Shown: positions 1 through 4,824, numbered from the stretch's first letter. The stretch is DNA of 6,484 nt from Bacteroidales bacterium UBA1208 (GCA_002309955.1 DBXQ01000093.1:1-6484), one strand, 5' to 3'. Notes: generated by a model from the sequence alone, not told the origin. Program-made: numbers and translations.

Positions 1-212
1 AGGCGTGTGCGCAAGTCTCTTTTGGGAGAGTATTCGTATATATTTATGAAACCGACAGAAGCCTGACCCTGTTCCATACGCAGCTTCACCCAACGCCGGG
101 CTTGTTGCAGGCTGGTGGTTGTATAGAACCCCGTGCCGAAGTCCAGCGGCCGGTTGGCCTGAAGTATCTGCGGCTTTTCTACTATTTCGAGGCTTCCGTG
201 ATAGAGTGTCAT
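1..212 (-). CDS. DUF3990 family protein, ADP-ribosyltransferase-like, 5' part
   Basis: The first 70 codons of a gene that runs off the left edge of the window. The protein begins MTLYHGS and continues with LDFGTGFYTT, then an A-rich helix (LQQARRWVKLRM) and FINIYEY. I recognise this as the N-terminus of the DUF3990 family, whose fold is related to ADP-ribosyltransferases. H5 (in YHGS) and Y30 (in GFYTT) sit where the H and Y of the H-Y-E class of ART enzymes sit; the glutamate would lie outside the window. The ATG overlaps the TGA of the DUF3791 gene (ATGA at 209-212), so the two are probably translationally coupled. DUF3791/DUF3990 pairs recur in Bacteroidetes and Firmicutes and look like toxin-antitoxin pairs. 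Family assignment is from remembered family patterns; a toxic ART role is inference. Confidence 0.85.
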   Translation of the reverse strand, partial: MTLYHGSLEIVEKPQILQANRPLDFGTGFYTTTSLQQARRWVKLRMEQGQASVGFINIYEYSPKRDLRTR

Positions 213-427
213 AGCTGATGGATGTTAAGGTATTCTACAATCTCTTCTTGTATGAACTGTGCACTTTGTGTATGCAACACCTCGTAGTGGTCGATAAGGA
301 ACTTGATGACCCCTTGTTGGCTGAACATTTGTTCCACCTCGCAGCCTGTCTGCTTTGTCGCCATCTTGTATTGCTCAATACAGAAGGCCACAAATTCCAG
401 TTTCGCCAGTTGTTTATTGTCGGTCAT
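209..427 (-). CDS. DUF3791 family small protein, probable partner of DUF3990
   Basis: A 72-aa soluble, mostly helical protein. The pattern KLEFVAFCIEQYK, then GCEVEQMFSQQGVIKFLIDHYEVLHT and a terminal IQEEIVEYLN helix is that of DUF3791, a small family usually encoded directly before a DUF3990 gene. Both ends show ATGA overlaps: its ATG (425-427) overlaps the TGA of the 106-aa gene, and its TGA (209-211) overlaps the ATG of the DUF3990 gene. That arrangement points to coupled translation at fixed ratios, as expected for a toxin-antitoxin or effector-partner pair. An antitoxin role is inferred from size, position and pairing only. No DNA-binding motif is obvious, so it may act by protein-protein contact. 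A plus-strand ORF over nearly the same bases is its shadow. Confidence 0.87.
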   Translation of the reverse strand: MTDNKQLAKLEFVAFCIEQYKMATKQTGCEVEQMFSQQGVIKFLIDHYEVLHTQSAQFIQEEIVEYLNIHQL

Positions 428-744
428 GCTTTGATAACGTGATTATTCTGATTTTCGTATCTGCGTTTGTAATTTAGGAGGTCGGATTGGAATTGCTTGC
501 AAGTCGAATCAATATTGATTTCCTCAATCATTTCTTGTTGTTTTGGCAATCCGCTTGCTTTAAGCAAAGCTTTCATCTCCACCTTAAGATAATCAACACC
601 TTCTTTTATTTCATCATCTGAGATGTAATAATACTGATTCCGCATCATTGCATTAAAAAAGCATTTCAGCTTAATGAAACTCTCATTGTTATTCCGAATG
701 GTATTAATGGAATTGATAAAATCAAATATATCTTTTCTGTTCAT
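424..744 (-). CDS. Hypothetical 106-aa helical protein in the DUF3791/DUF3990 operon
   Basis: I do not recognise a family. The protein is hydrophilic and predicted mostly helical, rich in N, K, E and I, with an aromatic YYYIS near residue 40 and a basic C-terminus (NYKRRYENQNN). It has no signal peptide or membrane segment. Its stop overlaps the DUF3791 start (ATGA at 424-427), and its own ATG (742-744) overlaps the TGA of the short reading frame upstream (741-744). The flanking overlaps make it very likely a real member of the operon. Base composition is clearly AT-richer than in the two genes downstream, which may mean the pair and this gene have different histories. It could be a third toxin-antitoxin component or an adaptor; nothing visible decides this. 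Confidence 0.75.
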   Translation of the reverse strand: MNRKDIFDFINSINTIRNNNESFIKLKCFFNAMMRNQYYYISDDEIKEGVDYLKVEMKALLKASGLPKQQEMIEEINIDSTCKQFQSDLLNYKRRYENQNNHVIKA

Positions 745-862
745 AATAATTTGGAATCATCTAATCTTTTGTGCATTATCAAGCCTTCTATAGCAATATA
801 AATGATACCAAGGATTTCTATGTCATTTTATTTAGAAAAATTCCAGCTAACCTTTGGCTCAT
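741..862 (-). pseudogene. Frameshifted 40-codon small gene between the 82-aa and 106-aa genes
   Basis: An ATG at 860-862, six bases after the upstream stop and preceded by AGAGG at a 3-base spacing, opens a frame beginning MSQRLAGIFLNK that ends at a TAG after 14 codons. A second frame entering at the A-run (826-829 on the plus strand) reads NDIEILGIIYIAIEGLIM and continues HKRLDDSKLL to a TGA at 741-743, which overlaps the ATG of the 106-aa gene. One extra A in that run would join the two into a 40-aa protein with normal operon spacing on both sides. Either the gene is broken, the run is a sequencing error, or translation restarts at the ATG at 774-776 (11-codon peptide). No family recognised; the middle is hydrophobic. 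Confidence 0.35.
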
Positions 863-867
863 GAGCC
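856..867. repeat. Perfect 12-bp palindrome GGCTCATGAGCC
   Basis: A perfect 12-bp palindrome just after the stop of the 82-aa gene. It contains the ATG (860-862) of the putative frameshifted small gene. It may be chance, a protein-binding site, or a short hairpin (4-bp stem, 4-nt loop) that masks this start. No T-run follows it, so it is not an intrinsic terminator. Confidence 0.4.
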
Positions 868-868
868 T

Positions 869-1117
869 CTATATTTCATTTGCACTTATAAGTTCAAATA
901 TCATTGTTGGTGTTATATCACCATAAAAACGTATTCGGACATTACTTGCATCATATAAAAGTCTAGTTAGTATGGATATTCTCTCACCACTTAACTCGTA
1001 TCTTGCAACAGGATAATGTTTTTTATCTACGAGGGCAATACTAATTCCATTTATTCTGGCACTATCATCAATGTTTACTTCACCTTTTGTGTTACATTTA
1101 ATTTGAATGTCTTTCAT
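869..1117 (-). CDS. Hypothetical 82-aa protein, first gene of the DUF3791/DUF3990 operon
   Basis: I do not recognise a family. The sequence (MKDIQIKCNTKGEVNIDD at the start, then alternating hydrophobic stretches such as ISIALVD, YPVARYEL and VRIRFYGD) suggests a small beta-rich soluble domain with a short C-terminal helix. It has no signal peptide. A strong Bacteroidetes-type promoter lies 48 bases upstream of the ATG, which supports both the gene and the start. The next ATG on this strand is only six bases past its stop. The gene is AT-rich like its neighbours. Its position as first gene suggests it belongs to the same system as DUF3791/DUF3990. Whether it is a regulator, an immunity-like protein or an accessory factor cannot be told. 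Confidence 0.65.
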   Translation of the reverse strand: MKDIQIKCNTKGEVNIDDSARINGISIALVDKKHYPVARYELSGERISILTRLLYDASNVRIRFYGDITPTMIFELISANEI

Positions 1118-1164
1118 AACAGTTATATTTTGATTAATAATAAGTATATTGCATCAATGCAGCA

Positions 1165-1195
1165 CAAAAGTATAACGAAAAAACAAATTGACAAA
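1165..1195 (-). promoter_or_regulatory. Bacteroidetes-type promoter for the 82-aa-to-DUF3990 operon
   Basis: On the minus strand, TTTG (1192-1195) is followed after exactly 19 bases by TACTTTTG (1165-1172). This matches the known Bacteroidetes -33 TTTG and -7 TAnnTTTG consensus with correct spacing. Transcription would start near 1158, giving a leader of about 40 nt before the ATG at 1117. The promoter lies only 15 bp beyond the stop of the 348-aa gene, so the left operon can be expressed independently of the Doc module. Confidence 0.75.
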
Positions 1196-1210
1196 GTTTT
1201 TCCTGCTTTT

Positions 1211-2257
1211 TTAACTTTTATTAAGTTCGAGAGGCCCCATTACTGTGCTTTCATTATATTCATTCACCATAGAAATAAATTCGTCTGTAATTATGCCATT
1301 AAACTGCGACGCTATTTCGCTGGCATTATCAACGTCAAATTCTTTTCGAATCTTATTGATTAGGAATTCTGCTCTTTCTTTTTTCTTAAGAACCTCTGAA
1401 AAATAGTCCCTGATTAGAAAAGCCATATGCTTATCTTTTGAATATTTCTTTTTTGCTGTATCTATTGCTTGAATGGTCTCTTCTTCTAGTAAAAAATGTC
1501 CATCTTTGTATCCATCACTACGGTACGCATTACCATCAAAAAATGTCAGCTCGTCTTTTGTTGGTAATAAGTAATTAAGAAAGCCATCATCACTTTGAAG
1601 TTTCCAATATGTATGTTCAGCATACGAATCGTCTCCACCAGGTTTACTATGGTAAGAGTTTATTTGCTCTATTCGATAGGTGTCAATTATTTCGTAAGCG
1701 TTAATGGAATCTATTTGTTTTTTGAAATTAATTATAGTATTTGTCACTTCTTCTAATGTAGGCCAACCAAAATAATTAATTGAGCTAAGTTCTTTGTACA
1801 TTTCATATATATTAGCCTCTTTATTCATATAAATTCCACAACCAAAAAGTCCCCGCCACACTGTACAAGTATTGCCATTTATTATAGGGTAATATATGCA
1901 GTATTCCCGTCCACTGGAATATTTAAAATATGGTATACCTTCATTAACTAAACGATCTTCATGACAAATGTTATCCTCCCTATTTTTGACCAATGTAGAA
2001 ACAGGATACACATAATCCACCTTTGGAGTAAATCCATTATAGTCATATGAAAGATAAGATACCAACGTGTTCTCTGTAATCTCAAGACTGGGATCTTTCT
2101 CGAAAAATAACAACTTATTTTCGTGTATTTTTCTTACTCCATCATATGGAGGCTCTCTGAACCCATATAAAAGGCCATACTTATCACTCATATTACAATG
2201 AGCAATGATTCCGAGATGAATTCGACGGTTGCTATAATCTTTCTTTACGTATTCCAT
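1211..2257 (-). CDS. Unknown 348-aa protein, third gene of the Doc module
   Basis: I do not recognise a full-length family. It is soluble, without signal peptide or membrane helix. Residues about 13-85 read like an OB-fold/cold-shock-type domain: a beta strand HLGIIAH, then DKYGLLYGF, then KLLFFEKD, then ENTLVSYLSYDYNG and VDYVYPV, which resembles the strand order and the 'G-I-I...KYGLL...LVSY' rhythm of such domains. This is a weak pattern match. A middle region is aromatic and cysteine-containing (TVWRGLFGCGIY), and the last 80 residues are helical and charged. It starts 30 bases after the Doc stop, so it is probably co-transcribed with the Doc gene and its regulator. It may be a substrate-binding, effector or immunity component. 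The AT-rich composition matches the rest of the module. Confidence 0.8.
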   Translation of the reverse strand: MEYVKKDYSNRRIHLGIIAHCNMSDKYGLLYGFREPPYDGVRKIHENKLLFFEKDPSLEITENTLVSYLSYDYNGFTPKVDYVYPVSTLVKNREDNICHEDRLVNEGIPYFKYSSGREYCIYYPIINGNTCTVWRGLFGCGIYMNKEANIYEMYKELSSINYFGWPTLEEVTNTIINFKKQIDSINAYEIIDTYRIEQINSYHSKPGGDDSYAEHTYWKLQSDDGFLNYLLPTKDELTFFDGNAYRSDGYKDGHFLLEEETIQAIDTAKKKYSKDKHMAFLIRDYFSEVLKKKERAEFLINKIRKEFDVDNASEIASQFNGIITDEFISMVNEYNESTVMGPLELNKS

Positions 2258-2287
2258 TTTGACGTTTTTATTGATTTCTACCTGGCA

Positions 2288-2752
2288 TTATTCTTCTGTA
2301 AATAGTTGATTCGCACCCATGGCTTCTGCCAACTCAATTTTTAACGACTCATCAAAGTCTTTGCATTCAACCACACATGCCATTATTCTTAAAAGCAAAT
2401 CTTGGTTGATATTAGATGCTGCAACATGATAAATGATGGCTTCCATTCTTTGCATAAATATTGTTGCTACCCAATAATATGAGTTCTTGTATAGAAAGTA
2501 GGCTCCTAATGTCAATGAAATGCGCTTATTTCCATCATTGAAGAAATGGCCTGAACAGAATCTAAAAACAAGGTAGTTTAGCTTCTCGATGAATGTGGGA
2601 TAATAATCATCATTTTGCACATATTCTAGAATCATTTGGATTCCTCCTTCATCACGAATTCCAGCAAATCCTCCTCCACTTTGGTCTATCATTTTCCGAT
2701 AGACAGACAAAACTTCCTCATACGTTATATATTGGATACAATTGTTACTCAT
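2288..2752 (-). CDS. doc: Doc-type Fic family protein (death-on-curing-like toxin)
   Basis: A 154-aa Fic/Doc protein. The core motif HFFNDGNKR (residues 69-77) fits the Doc form HxFx(D/N)(A/G)NKR. The classic Fic AMPylase motif ends GNGR, whereas Doc has the NKR ending, and phage P1 Doc phosphorylates EF-Tu and stops translation. The upstream GIRDEGGI and the YPTFIEKLNYLVFRF helix are typical of the family. It is a little longer than P1 Doc (about 126 aa) because of an extended C-terminus. I chose the ATG at 2752, since AAGGTG lies four bases before it; a GTG two codons upstream (2758) is possible. Its start overlaps the end of the 341-aa regulator gene, and the 348-aa gene follows. The invariant H, N and R are present, so it looks catalytically intact. 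EF-Tu as target is inference. Confidence 0.9.
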   Translation of the reverse strand: MSNNCIQYITYEEVLSVYRKMIDQSGGGFAGIRDEGGIQMILEYVQNDDYYPTFIEKLNYLVFRFCSGHFFNDGNKRISLTLGAYFLYKNSYYWVATIFMQRMEAIIYHVAASNINQDLLLRIMACVVECKDFDESLKIELAEAMGANQLFTEE

Positions 2753-3770
2753 CGTCACCTTGTTTTAGTCTTCTTAATACCTCTTTATTATCTTCCAGAA
2801 TATGGTCAAAGTCAATGGAGTCAGAGCCAATAAATTTCTCATATTCGTCAGGTGATACTGCTCTCAAGTACTCTGCTAAATTCCCATGGAAAGCGTCTCT
2901 AAAACTAAAGTCTCGAGATGCCATTTTTGAACGTGCATCTTCTAGATAAGGTTTTTGCATGGGAAGTTTTGCCATTTCACTTATAATTTCTTCCACTTCT
3001 TCAACAGACAATCTAGCGTTCCCTTTCTCTCTATATCTTTTCCTTATAGCGTCACCAACACCTGTTTCAAAAGATGTAATAACTAATAATACTTCGGAAT
3101 ATAAGGTACTACGAACATTATCCTTCTCTCCAAGTCTTAATATTTCTCTATATTCTTTTGCATTCTCTTTAAATACTGCTTTATATATAGCATTTGTGAT
3201 TTTAGAGTAAATATTTGTATCAGCATCTTCTACACATGCTCGTAAAGCTGATGTCAATTCTTTTCTATAGTTAGTCTCTTTAATTGCCATTGGCAAATAA
3301 TTCACATCTCGCTGGTTAATATATTTTGTGCCACCACCTGTACGTTCATTAATAGTTGATATTACAATATCAAGCATAGCACTACGTAGAAGTCTTGCCC
3401 TTTCACTTTCAGCAAGAAGCATACCAATATTAAGAAAAGCCCTAAAATTAAATAGACCAAGTTGAGTTGTTTTGGTCGCCTCATTAATAAGGTGAGCAAA
3501 TTGTAATTTCAAATCTTTCAGATGCTTACCACGACATAAAAAATAACCATTATGTTTTAGTTCATCAGTATATGTAGAAAGATATCTATCAATAGTAGAA
3601 ACATCAACCTCATAAAAATCAGCAACCATTTGCTTGGTAAACACGTATTGGTCTTCAAACAACATGCCCTCAATACCTATAGACTTCCGAATGGCATCTA
3701 CAGCATATTTATTATTCAATATATTTTGTCTTTCAATAGACGAATTTGAAGATGTCAAATCTTTACTCAT
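2745..3770 (-). CDS. HTH DNA-binding protein, Doc partner (putative antitoxin/regulator)
   Basis: A 341-aa protein with an N-terminal helix-turn-helix at about residues 44-64 (FTKQMVADFYEVDVSTIDRYL), reminiscent of the RhuM/ORF6N-type regulators. An 'NFRAFLNIGMLLAESERA' segment (108-125), the GGGTKYINQRDVNYLP stretch (145-160) and a helical C-terminus with ARSKMASRDFSFRDAF (279-294) follow. I recall this architecture from conserved 'DNA-binding protein' genes that precede death-on-curing toxins. Its last codons overlap the Doc start by 8 bp (ATGAGTAA at 2745-2752), so the two are coupled, as in toxin-antitoxin pairs where the regulator is made first. At 341 aa it is far larger than a typical Phd antitoxin, so it may do more than neutralise. 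Two strong palindromes lie just upstream and are candidate operator sites. The binding and antitoxin roles are inference. Confidence 0.85.
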   Translation of the reverse strand: MSKDLTSSNSSIERQNILNNKYAVDAIRKSIGIEGMLFEDQYVFTKQMVADFYEVDVSTIDRYLSTYTDELKHNGYFLCRGKHLKDLKLQFAHLINEATKTTQLGLFNFRAFLNIGMLLAESERARLLRSAMLDIVISTINERTGGGTKYINQRDVNYLPMAIKETNYRKELTSALRACVEDADTNIYSKITNAIYKAVFKENAKEYREILRLGEKDNVRSTLYSEVLLVITSFETGVGDAIRKRYREKGNARLSVEEVEEIISEMAKLPMQKPYLEDARSKMASRDFSFRDAFHGNLAEYLRAVSPDEYEKFIGSDSIDFDHILEDNKEVLRRLKQGDDE

Positions 3771-3789
3771 AGTTCATTATTTCTATTTG

Positions 3790-3821
3790 AAGTTGTGGAG
3801 GCCTCTTGGCCTCCACAACTT
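3790..3821. repeat. Perfect inverted repeat, 14-bp arms, 4-nt loop
   Basis: Arms AAGTTGTGGAGGCC (3790-3803) and its exact complement (3808-3821) flank TCTT. It ends 19 bases before the ATG of the 341-aa gene. In minus-strand RNA this would form a very stable hairpin in the leader. It lacks a U-run on either strand, so an operator or a translation-control hairpin is more likely than an intrinsic terminator. Confidence 0.9.
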
Positions 3822-3825
3822 GGGT

Positions 3826-3850
3826 TTGAGGTCACAAATTGTGACCTCAA
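3826..3850. repeat. Perfect 25-bp palindrome, TTGAGGTCACAA arms
   Basis: Two 12-bp arms (TTGAGGTCACAA and its complement) flank a single central A at 3838. It lies four bases from the other inverted repeat and ten bases from the TAA of the 38-codon ORF. Near-continuous dyad symmetry of this kind is typical of a dimeric protein operator. The encoded HTH protein of the downstream gene is the obvious candidate ligand, by inference. Confidence 0.9.
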
Positions 3851-3860
3851 TGCTTTGCGA

Positions 3861-3977
3861 TTACATCTCCGAGAGTTTCTTGTAGCCTTCGTAACGCAGT
3901 TTGGCATTGCGCTCGGTGGCGACGAAGAGTTCTTCGGACTTGCAGATGATATTTAGTTTAGCGTTATTAATATCCAT
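3861..3977 (-). CDS. Small ORF (38 codons) in the leader of the Doc module
   Basis: Begins MDINNAKLNIICKSEEL, continues through FVATERNAKLRYEGYKKLSEM and ends at TAA (3861-3863). An in-frame TGA lies just upstream of the ATG. A canonical promoter ends 22 bases before the start, which argues that it is transcribed and translated. Codon choice is more GC-rich at third positions than in the Doc module, like the genes to the right. After the TAA the same frame stays open for 25 more codons through both palindromes to a TAG at 3783-3785. It could be a leader peptide, an independent small protein, or the 5' end of an older host gene cut by insertion of the AT-rich block. No family recognised. Confidence 0.45.
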   Translation of the reverse strand: MDINNAKLNIICKSEELFVATERNAKLRYEGYKKLSEM

Positions 3978-3999
3978 TTTATCAATTCAAATCTCGTTG

Positions 4000-4031
4000 C
4001 AAAGATACGCAGAATATTTGGAATGGGCAAA
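4000..4031 (-). promoter_or_regulatory. Bacteroidetes-type promoter for the small ORF and Doc module
   Basis: On the minus strand, TTTG (4028-4031) is followed after 20 bases by TATCTTTG (4000-4007), an exact match to the Bacteroidetes -33/-7 consensus and spacing. Transcription would start close to 3993, about 15 bases before the 38-codon ORF. The 341-aa gene then lies behind a leader of about 220 nt that contains that ORF and both palindromes. No second promoter is seen directly before the 341-aa gene. Confidence 0.8.
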
Positions 4032-4037
4032 AAAAAT

Positions 4038-4112
4038 TCAGACAGGGTATTTGGCTGCCATGCAGTGGTAGAAGTCGCGTTGGTTGGCATCGTTGACGAG
4101 GATGTGGACAAA
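4038..4112 (-). pseudogene. Possible 3' tail of a decayed gene
   Basis: A 24-codon stretch ending in TGA reads RIFVHILVNDANQRDFYH then CMAAKYPV. Its codons (GTC, CAC, ATC, CTC, AAC, GCC, CGC, TTC, TAC) show the strong C-ending bias of the GC-rich genes, while the bases just upstream (4113-4200) lose this bias. This looks like the remnant of a gene C-terminus whose upstream part is missing. It ends seven bases before the promoter of the Doc module, which fits a junction left by an insertion or deletion. No family recognised; chance is not excluded. Confidence 0.3.
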
Positions 4113-4170
4113 AATCCGAAAAGAAATGATACTATGGCATAAACAGACCTGAAAAAGATGAGACTGCTTG

Positions 4171-4194
4171 AAAAGTCGGCCAAACGACCGATTT
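4171..4194 (-). terminator. Weak candidate terminator after the 66-aa gene
   Basis: On the minus strand, AAATCGG and CCGACTTTT can pair with one mismatch around an 8-nt loop, followed by a short T-run, 8 bases after the stop of the 66-aa gene. The stem is short and imperfect, so this is only a suggestion. Confidence 0.25.
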
Positions 4195-4201
4195 GGGTTT
4201 A

Positions 4202-4402
4202 TCACTTGTCGACCCTCAGGTTGAGGCCGACGAGGATGGTCTCGGGGCAGAAATGGAACACGGCGTCCATCTCGCCCGCCATCGAGAAGCCGCATTGCTC
4301 GCAGCCGCCCGCTTCGCCACATATCGGTATCGGGTGCTTCGAGCCGTCAGGGAGTATATAGTTGGTTATCCAGCAGCGCTTGGTGAATTCGTGCCGCTTC
4401 AT
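4202..4402 (-). CDS. Hypothetical 66-aa cysteine-rich protein, possible zinc-binding
   Basis: Begins MKRHEFTKRCWITNYILPDG and carries Cys at 10, 28, 34, 37 and 52. The core is ICGEAGGCEQCGF (C28-x5-C34-x2-C37) and a later FHFCPE. This could be a small zinc ribbon or treble-clef-like fold, but I do not recognise a family. Codon use is strongly GC-ending and uniform across the whole ORF, as in the genes to the right, which is the main reason to call it real; the plus-strand ORFs over the same bases lack this. Upstream lies a 250-bp stretch with no clear gene or promoter, so its expression is unclear. It has no signal peptide and is presumably cytoplasmic. Confidence 0.6.
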   Translation of the reverse strand: MKRHEFTKRCWITNYILPDGSKHPIPICGEAGGCEQCGFSMAGEMDAVFHFCPETILVGLNLRVDK

Positions 4403-4448
4403 ACGGGTCAGCCCTGCCCTTGGTTCGCTCTTTCACCCACTCTTCTCC

Positions 4449-4513
4449 CTCAGTTCTTCCTCAGTTCTCCTTCTGTGGAGGAAGAACGATGGGAGAACGA
4501 TGGGAGAACTGGA
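4449..4513. repeat. 11-bp tandem repeats in inverted arrangement
   Basis: Two copies of an 11-bp unit, CTCAGTTCTTC and CTCAGTTCTCC (4449-4470), face three copies of a complementary unit, GAAGAACGATG, GGAGAACGATG and GGAGAACTGGA (4481-4513). Within this, GTTCTTCCTC (4453-4462) is exactly complementary to 4478-4487, and CAGTTCTCC (4462-4470) to 4503-4511, so alternative hairpins are possible. A degenerate copy (CACTCTTCTCC) precedes at 4438-4448. It lies in the leader side of the 66-aa gene. It may be a minisatellite or a mobile intergenic element. Confidence 0.75.
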
Positions 4514-4655
4514 GTCTAAGGGGCGAAAGGAGAGTGACCAAGCTTGTGTCGGTCATCGAGCCGGAAGGTAGAATAAAACGGTTGTTGTCAGCCTTTTCAT
4601 ATGTCTCTTCTTTGCTCTTGAACGGCCTCGGCCGGAAGGCTGCTTGGCTTAATGT
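4514..4655. other. Stretch without a convincing gene
   Basis: Together with the repeat block this fills the gap between the 66-aa and 51-aa ORFs. It holds a 15-codon minus-strand ORF (4553-4600, MKRLTTTVLFYLPAR) that looks like the start of a signal peptide but stops at once. A short GC-rich inverted repeat, CGGCC-TC-GGCCG (4623-4634), is also present. I see no promoter matching the Bacteroidetes consensus here. Confidence 0.4.
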
Positions 4656-4811
4656 CTATTTTGGGTTTATGATATTTATTTGGTTCGCTCCCGCTGTTGC
4701 AAGGGGTCGTGGCGGCAAAACGACGTCTGTTGGTGCGCCTACTGAATCGTCTTCGTTGTCTGTGTAGGTTTTGTTGTTGTCTTCTATTTGTCGCTTTATT
4801 TGTTCTCGCAT
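4656..4811 (-). CDS. Possible 51-aa small protein
   Basis: Starts MREQIKRQIEDNNKTYTDNE, followed by an acidic patch and a proline-containing VVLPPRPLATAG segment, and ends at TAG (4656-4658). The ATG is 13 bases after the stop of the YD/RHS-like gene, a spacing that fits co-transcription. Codons are plausible for Bacteroidetes. It has no signal peptide or recognisable domain. The evidence is spacing and composition only; plus-strand ORFs cover the same bases, and neither strand has homology that I can name. Confidence 0.3.
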   Translation of the reverse strand: MREQIKRQIEDNNKTYTDNEDDSVGAPTDVVLPPRPLATAGANQINIINPK

Positions 4812-4824
4812 CAATGCAATACTT

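Noticed and set aside
820..840. Programmed -1 frameshift at the A-run
   Set aside because: The bases do not form a good slippery heptamer, because slipping back would pair the Lys tRNA with TAA; a mutation or sequence error is simpler.
745..868. Separate promoter for the 106-aa gene
   Set aside because: No TAnnTTTG with a correctly spaced TTTG is present; the upstream promoter at 1165-1195 explains expression better.
1016..1363. Plus-strand ORF of 115 codons
   Set aside because: It overlaps the 82-aa gene, the promoter and the end of the 348-aa gene on the other strand, and its residue composition is that of a shadow frame.
2593..2949. Plus-strand ORF of 118 codons
   Set aside because: It lies antisense to the clearly recognisable Doc and regulator genes.
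3790..3850. Intrinsic terminators formed by the two palindromes
   Set aside because: No U-run follows either hairpin on either strand, and the regulator gene has no other visible promoter behind them.
3790..3850. CRISPR repeats
   Set aside because: The two palindromes differ in sequence and are not separated by spacers; no cas gene is present.
4193..4767. Plus-strand ORFs across the repeat region
   Set aside because: They run through the 11-bp repeats and antisense to the 66-aa gene, with no domain and unlikely residue composition.
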